Shown here: positions 30,201 to 42,298 of the stretch, in pieces | Position numbering within the stretch: position 1 is the first letter of the stretch | How the letters are laid out: each line of letters opens with the position of its first letter | NCBI GenBank assembly: GCA_032718475.1 | Contig: JAUCBJ010001100.1 | Location: forward strand, 1-64,000 | Reading direction: 5' to 3' | Length of the DNA: 64,000 bases | Source of the DNA: Nemertoderma westbladi | Lineage: Eukaryota > Xenacoelomorpha > Nemertodermatida > Nemertodermatidae | Notes under the pieces: model-generated | Seen by the model: the letters and a program-made list of their open reading frames with translations, nothing else | The model's database searches: none | Told to the model about the DNA's origin: nothing | Program-made: the position numbers and the translations under genes

Positions 30201-33180
30201 TTCACAGTATAACTGCTCCGCCATTCGCTGTATAACTGCTCCGCCATTCGCAGTATAACTGCTCCACCATTCGCAGTATAACTGCTCCGCCATTCACATT
30301 ATAACTGCTCCACCATTCACTCACAACTGCTCCACCATTCACTCACAGTATAACTGGTCCACCATTCATAGTATAACTGCTCCACCATTCGCAGTATAAC
30401 TGTTCCACCATTCACTCACAGTATAACTGCTCCGCCATTCACAGTATAACTGCTCCACCACTCACAGTGTAACTGCTCCGCCATTCACAGTATAACTGCT
30501 CCACCATTCACAGTATAACTGCTCCGCCATTCACATTATAACTGCTCCACCATTCACTCACAACTGCTCCACCATTCACTCACAGTATAACTGCTCCACC
30601 ATTCATAGTATAACTGCTCCACCATTCGCAGTATAACTGTTCCACCATTCACTCACAGTATAACTGCTCCGCCATTCACAGTATAACTGCTCCACCACTC
30701 ACAGTATAACTGCTCCACCATTCATAGTATATCTCATCCACCATTCACAGTATAACTGCTCCACCATTCACTCACAACTGCTCCACCATTCACTCACAGT
30801 ATAACTGCTCCACCATTCATAGTATAACTGCTCCGCCATTCACAGTATAACTGCTCCACCATTCACTCACAGTATAACTGCTCCACCATTCACTCACAGT
30901 ATAACTGCTCCGCCATTCACAGTATAACTGCTCCACCACTCACAGTATAACTGCTCCGCCATTCACAGTATAACTGCTCCACCATTCACAGTATAACTGC
31001 TCCGCCATTCATAGTATAACTGCTCCGCCATTCACAGTATAACTGCTCCACCATTCACAGTATAACTGCTCCGCCATTCACTCACAGTATAACTGCTCCA
31101 CCATTCACTCACAGTATAACTGCTCCACCATTCACTCACAGTATAACTGCTCCGCCATTCACAGTATAACTGCTCCACCATTCACAGTATAACTGCTCCA
31201 CCATTCACAGTATAACTGCTCCATCATTCGCAGTATAACTGCTCCGCCATTCGCAGTATAACTGCTCCGCCATTCACAGTATAACTGCTCCGCCATTCAC
31301 AGTATAACTGCTCCACCATTCACAGTATAACTGCTCCGCCATTCATAGTATAACTGCTCCGCCATTCATAGTTTAACTGCTCCACCATTCGCAGTATAAC
31401 TGCTCCGCCATTCACAGTATAACTGCTCCGCCATTCACAGTATAACTGCTCCACCACTCACAGTATAACTGCTCCACCATTCATAGTATATCTCATCCAC
31501 CATTCACAGTATAACTGCTCCACCATTCACTCACAACTGCTCCACCATTCACTCACAGTATAACTGCTCCACCATTCACTCACAGTATAACTGCTCCGCC
31601 ATTCACAGTATAACTGCTCCACCATTCACTCACAGTATAACTGCTCCACCATTCATAGTATAACTGCTCCGCCATTCGCAGTATAACTGCTCCGCCATTC
31701 ACAGTATAACTGCTCCGCCATTCACAGTATAACTGCTCCACCATTCACAGTATAACTGCTCCGCCATTCACAGTATAACTGCTCCACCATTCATAGTATA
31801 ACTGCTCCACCATTCATAGTATATCTCATCCACCATTCACAGTATAACTGCTCCACCATTCACTCACAACTGCTCCACCATTCACTCACAGTATAACTGC
31901 TCCACCATTCACTCACAGTATAACTGCTCCGCCATTCACAGTATAACTGCTCCACCATTCACTCACAGTATAACTGCTCCACCATTCATAGTATAACTGC
32001 TCCGCCATTCGCAGTATAACTGCTCCGCCATTCACAGTATAACTGCTCCGCCATTCACAGTATAACTGCTCCACCATTCACAGTGTAACTGCTCCGCCAT
32101 TCATAGTATAACTGCTCCACCATTCATAGTATAACTGCTCCGCCATTCGCAGTATAACTGCTCCGCCATTCACAGTATAACTGCTCCGCCATTCACAGTA
32201 TAACTGCTCCACCATTCACAGTATAACTGCTCCGCCATTCATAGTATAACTGCTCCGCCATTCATAGTTTAACTGCTCCACCATTCACTCACAGTATAAC
32301 TGCTCCACCATTCACTCGCAGTATAACTGCTCCGCCATTCACAGTATAACTGCTCCGCCATTCACAGTATAACTGCTCCACCACTCACAGTATAACTGCT
32401 CCGCCATTCACAGTATAACTGCTCCACCATTCACAGTATAACTGCTCCACCACTCACAGTATAACTGCTCCACCATTCATAGTATATCTCATCCACCATT
32501 CACAGTATAACTGCTCCACCATTCACTCACAACTGCTCCACCATTCACTCACAGTATAACTGCTCCACCATTCACTCACAGTATAACTGCTCCGCCATTC
32601 ACAGTATAACTGCTCCACCATTCATTCACAGTATAACTGCTCCGCCATTCACAGTATAACTGCTCCACCATTCACTCACAGTATAACTGCTCCACCATTC
32701 ATAGTATAACTGCTCCACCATTCACAGTATAACTGCTCCGCCATTCACAGTATAACTGCTCCACCATTCATTCACAGTATAACTGCTCCGCCATTCACAG
32801 TATAACTGCTCCACCATTCACTCACAGTATAACTGCTCCACCATTCGCAGTATAACTGTTCCACCATTCACTCACAGTATAACTGCTCCGCCATTCACAG
32901 TATAACTGCTCCACCACTCACAGTATAACTGCTCCGCCATTCACAGTATAACTGCTCCACCATTCACAGTATAACTGCTCCACCACTCACAGTATAACTG
33001 CTCCGCCATTCACAGTATAACTGCTCCGCCATTCACAGTATAACTGCTCCACCACTCACAGTATAACTGCTCCACCATTCATAGTATATCTCATCCACCA
33101 TTCACAGTATAACTGCTCCACCATTCACTCACAACTGCTCCACCATTCACTCACAGTATAACTGCTCCACCATTCATAGT
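24300..33180. repeat. Dispersed marker cassette within the satellite
   Basis: A cassette of about 110 bp recurs at about 24,300, 24,520, 25,010, 25,640, 27,360, 30,700, 31,460, 31,800, 32,460 and 33,060. Its order is a ccactc unit, the rare catagtatatctcatcc unit, a standard unit, then the deleted cactcacaactgctcc unit. Larger duplications carry it: 27.1-27.7 kb matches 31.2-31.8 kb at offset 4,101; 28,816-29,034 matches 29,323-29,541 at offset 507; and 22.97-24.4 kb matches 29.8-30.8 kb with indels. Confidence 0.8.
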
Positions 33181-36100
33181 ATAACTGCTCCACCATTCGC
33201 AGTATAACTGTTCCACCATTCACTCACAGTATAACTGCTCCGCCATTCACAGTATAACTGCTCCACCACTCACAGTATAACTGCTCCGCCATTCACAGTA
33301 TAACTGCTCCACCATTCACTCACAGTATAACTGCTCCACCATTCACTCACAGTATAACTGCTCCGCCATTCATAGTATAACTGCTCCACCATTCATAGTA
33401 TAACTGCTCCGCCATTCATAGTTTAACTGCTCCACCATTCGCAGTATAACTGCTCCGCCATTCGCAGTATAACTGCTCCACCATTCACTCACAGTATAAC
33501 TGCTCCACCATTCGCAGTATAACTGCTCAACCATTCACTCACAGTATAACTGCTCCACCATTCACTCACAGTATAACTGCTCCACCATTCACTCACAGTA
33601 TAACTGCTCCACCATTCACAATATAACTGCTCCACCATTCACTCGCAGTATAACTGCTTCACCATTCGCAGTATAACTGCTCCACCATTCACTCACAGTA
33701 TAACTGCTCCACCATTCACTCACAGTATAACTGCTCCACCATTCACAATATAACTGCTCCACCATTCACTCGCAGTATAACTGCTCCACCATTCATAGTA
33801 TAACTGATCCACCATTCACTCACAGTATAACTGCTTCACCTTTCACTCACAGTATAACTGCTCCACCATTCGCTGTATAACTGCTCCACCATTCATAGTA
33901 TATCTCATCCACCATTCACAGTATAACTGCTCCGCCATTCGCAGTATAACTGCTCCACCATTCGCAGTATAACTGCTCCACCATTCACTCACAGTATAAC
34001 TGCTCCACCATTCACTCACAGTATAACTGCTCCACCATTCACTCACAACTGCTCCACCATTCACTCACAGTATAACTGCTCCACCATTCACTCACAGTAT
34101 AACTGCTCCACCATTCATTCACAGTATAACTGCTCCGCCATTCACAGTATAACTGTTCCACCATTCACTCACAGTATAACTGCTCCACCATTCACTCACA
34201 GTATAACTGCTCCGCCATTCACTCACAGTATAACTGCTCCGCCATTCGCAGTATAACTGCTCCGCCATTCGCAGTATAACTGCTCCGCCATTCACTCACA
34301 GTATAACTGCTCCATCATTCGCAGTATAACTGCTCCACCATTCACTCACAGTATAACTGCTCCGCCATTCACAGTATAACTGCTCCACCATTCACTCACA
34401 GTATAACTGCTCCACCATTCACTCACAGTATAACTGCTCCACCATTCACAGTATAACTGCTCCACCACTCACAGTATAACTGCTCCGCCATTCACTCACA
34501 GTATAACTGCTCCGCCATTCGCAGTATAACTGCTCCACCATTCATAGTATAACTGATCCACCATTCACTCACAGTATAACTGCTCCACCATTCACTCACA
34601 ACTGCTCCACCATTCACTCACAGTATAACTGCTCCACCATTCACTCACAGTATAACTGCTCCACCATTCATTCACAGTATAACTGCTCCGCCATTCACAG
34701 TATAACTGTTCCACCATTCACTCACAGTATAACTGCTCCACCATTCACTCACAGTATAACTGCTCCGCCATTCACTCACAGTATAACTGCTCCGCCATTC
34801 GCAGTATAACTGCTCCGCCATTCGCAGTATAACTGCTCCGCCATTCGCAGTATAACTGCTCCGCCATTCGCAGTATAACTGCTCCACCATTCACTCACAG
34901 TATAACTGCTCCGCCATTCACTCACAGTATAACTGCTCCGCCATTCACAGTATAACTGCTCCGCCATTCACAGTATAACTGTTCCACCATTCACTCGCAG
35001 TATAACTGCTCCACCATTCACTCACAGTATAACTGCTCCGCCATTCACTCACAGTATAACTGCTCCGCCATTCGCAGTATAACTGATCCACCATTCACTC
35101 ACAGTATAACTGCTCCACCATTCACTCACAACTGCTCCACCATTCACTCACAGTATAACTGCTCCACCATTCACTCACAGTATAACTGCTCCGCCATTCA
35201 CAGTATAACTGTTCCACCATTCACTCGCAGTATAACTGCTCCACCATTCACTCACAGTATAACTGCTCCGCCATTCACTCACAGTATAACTGCTCCGCCA
35301 TTCGCAGTATAACTGCTCCACCATTCATAGTATAACTGATCCACCATTCACTCACAGTATAACTGCTCCACCATTCACTCACAACTGCTCCACCATTCAC
35401 TCACAGTATAACTGCTCCACCATTCACTCACAGTATAACTGCTCCACCATTCATTCACAGTATAACTGCTCCGCCATTCACAGTATAACTGTTCCACCAT
35501 TCACTCACAGTATAACTGCTCCACCATTCACTCACAGTATAACTGCTCCGCCATTCACTCACAGTATAACTGCTCCATCATTCGCAGTATAACTGCTCCA
35601 CCATTCACTCACAGTATAACTGCTCCGCCATTCACAGTATAACTGCTCCACCATTCACTCACAGTATAACTGCTCCACCATTCACTCACAGTATAACTGC
35701 TCCACCATTCACAGTATAACTGCTCCACCACTCACAGTATAACTGCTCCGCCATTCACTCACAGTATAACTGCTCCGCCATTCGCAGTATAACTGCTCCG
35801 CCATTCACAGTATAACTGCTCCGCCATTCGCAGTATAACTGCTCCGCCATTCACTCACAGTATAACTGCTCCGCCATTCACAGTATAACTGCTCCACCAT
35901 TCACTCACAGTATAACTGCTCCACCATTCACTCACAGTATAACTGCTCCACCATTCACTCACAGTATAACTGCTTCGCCATTCACAGTATAACTGCTCCA
36001 CCATTCTCTCACAGTATAACTGCTCCACCATTCACAGTATAACTGCTCCACCATTCACAGTATAACTGCTCCACCATTCACAGTATAACTGCTCCGCCAT

Positions 36101-36994
36101 TCACAGTATAACTGCTCCACCATTCACAGTATAACTGCTCCGCCATTCACAGTATAACTGCTCCACCATTCACAGTATAACTGCTCCGCCATTCACAGTA
36201 TAACTGCTCCACCATTCGCAGTATAACTGCTCCGCCATTCATAGTATAACTGCTCCACCATTCATAGTATAACTGCTCCGCCATTCATAGTATAACTGCT
36301 CCACCATTCACTCACAGTATAACTGCTCCACCATTCACTCACAGTATAACTGCTCCACCATTCACTCACAGTATAACTGCTCCACCATTCGCAGTATAAC
36401 TGCTCCGCCATTCATAGTATAACTGATCCACCATTCATAGTATAACTGCTCCACCATTCACTCACAGTATAACTGCTCCACCATTCACTCACAGTATAAC
36501 TGCTCCGCCATTCGCAGTATAACTGCTCCGCCATTCACTCGCAGTATAACTGCTCCACCATTCACAGTATAACTGCTCCACCATTCATAGTATAACTGCT
36601 CCACCATTCACTCACAGTATAACTGCTCCACCATTCATAGTATAACTGCTCCGCCATTCGCAGTATAACTGCTCCACCATTCACTCACAGTATAACTGCT
36701 CCACCATTTACTCACAGTATAACTGCTCCGCCATTCACTCACAGTATAACTGCTCCACCATTCACTCACAGTATAACTGCTCCACCATTCACAGTATAAC
36801 TGCTCCACCATTCACAGTATAACTGCTCCACCATTCACTCGCAGTATAACCGCTCCACCATTCACTCACAGTATAACTGCTCCACCATTCATAGTATAAC
36901 TGATCCACCATTCATAGTATAACTGCTCCGCCATTCACTCACAGTATAACTGATCCGCCATTCATAGTATAACTGCTCCGCCATTCACAGTATA

Positions 36995-37340
36995 ACAACT
37001 TTTATTATATCTCTATTCTCTATTAATTTTTATATTTTTATATTTTATATTTTATTTAAGTATATATATATATATTTTATATAATTTTTAATAAAACCAA
37101 ATATCGAATATATTTATATATATTATAATGTTAATGTTAATGTTAAAGAAAACGGTAATATAATAATTTAAACTGATTTATTCTGGAAAAATTCAACAAA
37201 CGAACTGAATAATTTCAATGATGTTGTTCAATCATTTAAACAAATGTTCACCTGTGGGTAGCCGGATGTCGGTAAACTCAAGAGTAACAAACTGTAACCA
37301 ATCAGTATCCATTCTAAGTTGATAGCATTCTAATGTATAT
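36995..37340. other. AT-rich right flank of the satellite
   Basis: Very AT-rich sequence follows the array directly, with a (ta)n run near 37,060, tattttatattttat repeats, and three copies of ttaatg near 37,127-37,146. No gene is seen. Confidence 0.7.
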
Positions 37341-37344
37341 CTTG

Positions 37345-37565
37345 GTGTTCTGGTTGCTTTGAATTCGCATCTCTCGGAGGACGTGGGTTCGATTCCCGCA
37401 CTTTTCGTTTTGGCACGAATGCTTTAAAGGCACTATCCACCGTGTCCACAGAGTTTCCTCTGGGGGGGTAAAGTTCTGGGGGGACCGCACTGGAAATAAG
37501 TCGTCAGTTTTTGTGCGTAATCCCTGGCTTAACGGCCGAAGAAATCTTTACTTTTTTACTTTTTA
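37345..37565 (+). mobile_element. tRNA-headed SINE
   Basis: A Pol III type-2 B box, ggttcgattcc, lies at 37,386-37,396 within acgtgggttcgattcccgca, preceded by tcgcatctctcggagg, which resembles a tRNA anticodon arm. The A box region (tggttgctttga) is decayed. A body of about 130 bp follows (tttcctctggggggg, ctggaaataagtcgtcag, taatccctggcttaacggcc) and ends in a repetitive tttacttttttactttt tail. Head, body and simple 3' tail in this order define a tRNA-derived SINE. The family name is not known to me. Confidence 0.75.
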
Positions 37566-37705
37566 TTTACCCTTAGATTATTTTAATGTTTAATCACTAT
37601 GATATTGGCATTATTTAAAACTTATTTATTTAAAGTCCACTATTTGAACAAGAGAATCCTAGGATTTCCTGAACCATGGACGGAGCCGAGCTCTGTTGCA
37701 TCCCT

Positions 37706-37975
37706 AACTGTACAATGATGACAACATGAAATTGAGATATTAAGTTGGGGGTTTTAATTAGAATTGGTTGGAATTAATTATATTAGCAAAATTATTGAAT
37801 TTGAAGTACCTTCTTTCTTTGTATTTTAGTTGGCTAGTGTTAGCTTGCAACCCTACCGTTGCTATGCAGCTTACTATTAACCAATTCTAATTAATTATCT
37901 GCGACTGTCAATGAACTTGATTATGAGATCTGAGTACAGTTACCTGTTCGTAGCTACAGAATCTACTTTCCTTCT
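37706..37975. repeat. Element X, copy 1 (partial)
   Basis: Starts at aactgtacaatgatgac and matches copies 2 and 3 through the stem arms ttaattagaattggtt and aaccaattctaattaa (16 complementary bases around a loop of about 100) and on to ctgagtacagtt. After that it departs (acctgttcgtagctac). It lacks the tRNA-like part found in the other copies. Confidence 0.75.
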
Positions 37976-38099
37976 AACATAACATTTTTACATCAAATAG
38001 TGTTTTCTGATAATGTTTCGCCAAATAATGTTTTCGCCCACCCCATATTGCCCAACTGCTACTTTGCAGCAGTTTCAGACATTTGCAGGGATAATCATC

Positions 38100-38410
38100 C
38101 GCAGTTGTTCAGACCCAGACACAAGCCGACCCAGATCACGTCTGCGAGTGCACTGTACTTGAGCAGCCAGTAGAGTAGTGGATAGTTATTGACTGATCGC
38201 TATATCTGGCCGACAGTGTCCGACTTGCTATTAATTGTTGATGGGATTGCTGGGTAGAGTTAGAGTTGGGCAATAAGTTGCCATCCCATGATGATTGTAG
38301 AACACCCCATTGCCTATACGGGCATATGGCAACATTGTGCACCCTTTGTAACATTCCGGTATATAGATCGTGTGTCCTCACAGTAACAACCCAGCCACAC
38401 CCCCACCCAC
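38100..38410. repeat. Diverged dispersed repeat, also at 45,030-45,170
   Basis: Both places share acaagccg/acaaagccg, cca(g/a)atcacgtct, ttattgactg, ggccgac and gctattnntgnygggatt in the same order. No protein was recognised. It is probably an old interspersed repeat. Confidence 0.4.
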
Positions 38411-38994
38411 ACAATGCAACTGATCAGCATATCCATCAGTTATTTTTTCAAATAACATTGGCGTAGCCGTAGCTTCATGAAACACATGTTACTCAATAAT
38501 TTATGTGGGAATGCCATACTGTCGATAAAATGAAATTCATTGTAGGAAACTATCGCTTTATATAAAATAGCCGACAATAGAAACACCAAACCCCCAAAGA
38601 TGTTTTTACGTTGAATAATCCCCATCTGTCATTGTTTTCTTATTGGTAACTTTTGTAAATAATAAATAAAACAAACTGTGACCCTGACTACACGGTCCGT
38701 ATGTTGACTGTACAATGATGACAAATTTAAATTGAGATATTAAGTTCGGGGTTTTAATTAGAATTGGTTGGAATTTATTATAGTACCAAAAATAATGAAT
38801 TTGAAGTACCTTCTTTCTTTGTGTTTTCGTTGGGTAGTGTTAGCTTGCAACCCTACCGTTGCTATGCAACTTACTATTAACCAATTCTAATTAATTATCT
38901 GCGACTGTCAATGAACTTGATTATGAGATCTGAGTACAGTTCGTAGTTACAGCAACAAACTACTTTCCCTTGTTAAATTTGACATCTGATACCT

Positions 38995-39075
38995 CGTGTC
39001 GTATTTGCTCAGTTGTAATAACGCTGCATCTGTAAGAGTAAGGTATAGAGTTCGATCCCATCCACAGTCCTTGGT
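38995..39075 (+). ncRNA. tRNA-like Pol III head within element X copy 2
   Basis: The A-box-like word tttgctcagttg near 39,004 and the B-box-like gagttcgatccc near 39,048 sit at tRNA spacing. The same segment is at about 42,600-42,665 in copy 3. A true cloverleaf is not apparent, so this is best read as a SINE promoter, not a tRNA gene. Confidence 0.5.
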
Positions 39076-39597
39076 ATTTTTGTACATCCCAAAGTATAAA
39101 AATAATATTATATTTCACACTGGTGAACAGATGATGATACCAATACATACTATATATTAGCTTGGTTTGCAAGCTTTGAATATACTTTACATGCACTACC
39201 ATCTGATGTTCACTTATTGCATTTTTTATTACTGATAGTCAATGTTGCGGACATTATTTAGCTTACTCATATATTCCCACTTCTTTAAAGAACAAGTCAA
39301 AACCATATCCAAACTAAACAATGGACTGAAATCCCAGTATTCATTAATATTCAAGAAACAACTGGACGCGGGCTCTACACAACTGTATAAATAAATATTA
39401 CTATTACTCTATAAATATTAACTCAACATCAATTTGCAATATTTATTGTTAACTATTATTGGTATTGGCATTGCATTGTTAATATAACGATAATGATTAT
39501 TTTATTGAGAAATGACAATATAATTATAATATCTAATGATAAAAATATTCAAGAAACATAGTACAGTAGGTACATACATTTAGCAAACGAATGGGAC

Positions 39598-39614
39598 CCC
39601 CCCCCCCCCCCCCC
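39598..39614. repeat. Poly-C tract in element X copy 2
   Basis: A run of about 17 cytosines. The matching position in copy 3 (42,947-42,966) also has a long C run, so the tract belongs to the repeat. Confidence 0.9.
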
Positions 39615-39959
39615 ACCACTAGCAACGGAATAATATCAAATACGAAAATGTCCACCTATAGTGAATTTCTCTATTAGAATACGAAATGTCGCCCGGTGGG
39701 AGTAAATTTTGAAAAGTGTTTTGTAATCCGTTTTTAATAGGAAAATTAAATTAAATATGCCAATTGTAAGGAATTATAATAATTTATAAAAATCATTAAT
39801 ATATTCTGAGCAGAATAATTCCAAAATCACAGATGTGTGGACAAATATTAGCCGGCTAATCTTTTTACAATGCTGTGTAATAATGGAGTGTGTGTGTAGG
39901 GGTGTTTTTGCTTGTATATATTTCTATATAACACAAATCTATTTCATTTTAATAGTAAA

Positions 39960-40400
39960 GGTTAATACTAAGGCTATAATAATCCGTATATTCATTGTCT
40001 GATAAGTTTCTTTCTTCACAATATTAAACGTTTCAACGCAATCTCTGGCGCCATCATCAATACGAAAAAAGATAAGCTACAACCAAATACAATTTAAAAT
40101 ATAACAAAATTATATATACTTAATGCAGTACAGTACAGTTACGGTACACGTGGGGCGTCGCGCAGCACGCGAACTTGAGCAAGTTCGAAACAAGTTCGAT
40201 TTGATCTGGAGTCAAAAGTTCGAGAGGTATTTGCCCGTAACTTTCAAAAATATTGGAACTTTTTCTCTAGTATGCCCATACAAAATTTGGTTGAAAATGG
40301 TTAAAATCTTCAAAAGTTATTTACGAATGAATTTTTCATTACAGACGGACAGACAGACAGACGACAGACAGACAGACGGACATGAAATTTTGCCCTATTT
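39960..40400. other. Non-coding stretch ending in a gacagacag microsatellite
   Basis: The sequence resembles interspersed-repeat DNA and ends in (agac/gacg)n at about 40,345-40,382, directly before the 18-bp minisatellite. A 99-codon open stretch at 40,123-40,422 has no protein-like features and ends in the translated microsatellite, so it is not called as a gene. Confidence 0.5.
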
Positions 40401-40421
40401 ACTAATTATAATTGTGCGCTA

Positions 40422-40668
40422 AGGCTCGCCCTGACTGCGTGGCTCGCCCTGACTGCGTGGCTCGCCCTGACTGCGTGGCTCTCCCTGACTGCGTGGCTCG
40501 CCCTGACTGCGTGGCTCGCCCTGACTGCGTGGCTCGCCCTGACTGCGTGGCTCGCCTTGACTGCGTGGCTCGCCTTGACTGCGTGGCTCGCCCTGACTGC
40601 GTGGCTCGCCCTGACTGCGTGGCTCGACCTGACTGCGTGGCTCGCCCTGACTGCGTGGCTCGCCCCAC
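40422..40668. repeat. 18-bp GC-rich minisatellite, about 13.5 copies
   Basis: The unit ggctcgccctgactgcgt repeats with few changes (ctccct near 40,491; ccttga twice near 40,555-40,575; cgacct near 40,626). Because 18 is a multiple of three, several frames on both strands are open through the array and give six-residue peptide repeats. These frames have no other support and are not called as genes. The array is much more GC- and CpG-rich than its surroundings. Confidence 0.95.
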
Positions 40669-40772
40669 ATACAAGTTTCACTCAAATTTGAATTTCCCTC
40701 TCACTCTATTACCAAAAAAAGAGGACGTAAAAATAGCCAATAGGCACATACGGTACTAAAATAAATCCAATT

Positions 40773-41225
40773 CTATTTAACTCTTTTGCGTATATTTAAT
40801 GTTTGTTTAATTTTTTTAATTAGTAGAGTTTCTTTCACGCAGTAATCAAAATCGGTCTTCCCATTGCACAAAACTTCAAAATTGCTTAAAATTATGACCG
40901 TAGTCCAGGTAGTAATTGAAGATAGAAGAGTGCGGGGAGGTGAATATTTACCAGAACTGTGTAGGAAACACCGGAATGCTCACCCACACGTGCGAACGGG
41001 TAGGTGGCGAATTGTTTTGCCGATATAAGTTGCATTACAGCTACTACAGGTATATTTGTAAACCAAACTAGAACGCATGTGTTGTGGGAGCAAATCCTTG
41101 TATTTGAAGAACGATACCAATCTCAATGATGGTTTAAATATAACACTTAAATTTAGATACGGAAATGCGAGTTTGAATACTTTAGTTAGGCGATGTTACG
41201 TTGGAACCAAAATTGGTTCTGTTAA
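40773..41225 (-). pseudogene. Penelope-like element remnant: GIY-YIG endonuclease end
   Basis: Read on the minus strand from about 41,215, the sequence gives a Penelope-type C-terminus in broken frames. First comes a linker with FKYKDLLPQHMRSSLVYKY, then the zinc-binding and GIY-YIG-like start CSSCNATYIGKTIRH (around 41,045-41,000). An R..C..EHSGVS segment follows after a one-base frame change, then SSI..YYLDYGH in another frame, and finally NFEVLCNGKTDFDYCVKETL with LLIKKIKQTLNI near 40,800. In Penelope-like elements this domain nicks DNA for target-primed insertion. Here at least three frame changes and a stop show it is dead. No reverse transcriptase part is present; at 41,226 the sequence switches to a non-LTR element of opposite orientation. 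Family assignment rests on motif recognition only. Confidence 0.75.
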
Positions 41226-42298
41226 GGTCCTTGGACCATGGAGCCTATTTTGGCGCTGAGAAAGATAATATAAGAGTTATCAACAAAGAAAGACAGACGT
41301 CCGGATCTTATCTTTGTTGACTTCTTTAAAGCCTTCGAAGCCTTCTGAAGCTCACTCTCCCAACCACGTATGTTCGTTCAGCATACTGGCAGCATATGGG
41401 ATTCCTGAGGAAATTATTGCAGCTATCAGTACTGTACGAGGGTTTCACCACATTTGTTTCTACTGCTGATGGGGAAGTCTTATGGGGAGTCCTTCAGGGT
41501 GACACACTTACACCATTCTTATAGGGAGTCTTAAGGGGTGATGGTAACACCCCCTACTGGCACAAGAAGTAGAGGAAATCCAAAACTGACAGATTCACTA
41601 TGAGCCCAATGGCTCCTCTGCTCATTAGAGCAGGTTGCTTCTAGTGTTGGTCTTTTTGTTAACTCCAAGGAGACCAAAATTATGACCGTGAACTTTGACA
41701 GCCCTCAACCCTCAATAAATGTCTGATCGTAAGTGAATAATCTCCAGCGATGGCTTGCTTGAGCACGTGCATGTCTTATGCTATTTGGGATCATGGATCC
41801 GGAAGTCAGGTGATGATGACCTTCGGATTCGTAACGGAAAGGTTCGATTATTTATGGCAGTAGTAGTAACAGTACTCTTATAGGGGAGTTCATGCTGGGC
41901 TCTAACTGCAGAGGATACCAAATCTCTGGATGGCACTTTCACAAGAATGCTGCGCCGGGTTCATTATGTCAAGTACAATAAACACATCTCCAACCAGACA
42001 CTATACAACATTGGAGGTGTTTCTTTAGTCTCCCCTAGCTTGGCAATTGAACGGAAGCGCCTCCGCTTTGCAGGACATTGCTTTCGCATTGAGGACCAGT
42101 CTGTGCATAATCTTGTGCTTTGACTGCCTCGTGAAAAAAAAGGAAACTGACCTTGAAGATGCGGATGATCTAGCAAGTGTCATTGATGATGACGGTGCAA
42201 TTTTGTCGACAAGCCGGCACAGCATTCTTACATATGTAATATATAATGGAGCTGCAATGCAGCATGCGGATAGTAGTACTAGTAACATACATGAATCT
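41226..42298 (+). pseudogene. Non-LTR retrotransposon copy, heavily decayed
   Basis: This is a 5'-truncated copy of the same family as the elements at 49.5-52.9 kb. It starts at aaggtccttggaccatgg and passes the RT motif region (atctttgttgacttctttaa, then gggattcctgaggaaattattgc, then gtccttcagggtgacaca). It lacks part of the FADD region and much of the linker, and regains the family sequence at tctctggatggcactttcac, accagacactatacaacattgg and cgctttgcaggacattgc. It ends in the family 3' UTR (gctgcaatgcagcatgc) and a tag-rich tail at about 42,290. Many stops, indels and internal deletions are visible. Element X copy 3 begins at the very next bases. Confidence 0.85.

Larger units (their letters stand above)
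1798..36994. repeat. 35 kb minisatellite/satellite array of 23-bp and 27-bp units
   Basis: The stretch is an uninterrupted tandem array. The shared core is cagtataactgctccaccat followed by tc. Units differ mainly in the joiner after ccattc: a single a or g gives a 23-bp unit, and five bases (actca, actcg or attca) give a 27-bp unit. Minor types lack gtata (caactgctcc), carry ccgcc for ccacc, gatcc or gttcc for gctcc, tagtata for cagtata, or cactc for cattc. The array begins at about 1798 after ttggcgctta and ends at about 36,994 where caacttttattata begins. The left part (to about 20 kb) is rich in 27-bp units; the right part has more 23-bp units and ccgcc variants. No gene or transposon interrupts it. 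Its role is unknown; pericentromeric, subtelomeric or heterochromatic placement is possible but not shown. Confidence 0.97.
38705..39950. repeat. Element X, copy 2 (long)
   Basis: About 1.25 kb that matches 42,299-43,330. Shared landmarks in order: tgactgtacaatgatgac; the 16-bp stem pair (about 38,754 and 38,876); a tRNA-like Pol III segment at 39,000-39,060; gcactaccatctgatgttc; a poly-C run at 39,598-39,614; gggagtaaattttgaaaagtg; ttccaaaatca; and the gtgtttttg end. It could be a composite non-autonomous element or a segmental duplication. No open frame of note. Confidence 0.8.

Noticed and set aside
1870-34967. Dozens of open frames of 60-108 codons in the satellite (EWWSSYTVS and NGGAVIL type peptides)
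   Set aside because: They are the translated monomer in different registers, overlap each other on one strand, and have no codon bias, start context or domain.
1798-36994. A CRISPR-like array of short repeats
   Set aside because: There are no unique spacers between repeats; the whole period is repetitive, and the setting is eukaryotic.
38136-39202. Small minus-strand frames in the 38-39 kb region
   Set aside because: They fall in element X and another dispersed repeat and resemble no protein.
40402-40759. Open frames on both strands across the 18-bp minisatellite
   Set aside because: The unit is a multiple of three without stops in several frames. Four overlapping frames cannot all be genes and none has a domain.
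41077-41259. Small plus-strand frame of 60 codons with N-glycosylation-like sites
   Set aside because: It lies antisense to the Penelope-like remnant, and its start falls in the coding strand of that element. No splice or signal features support it.
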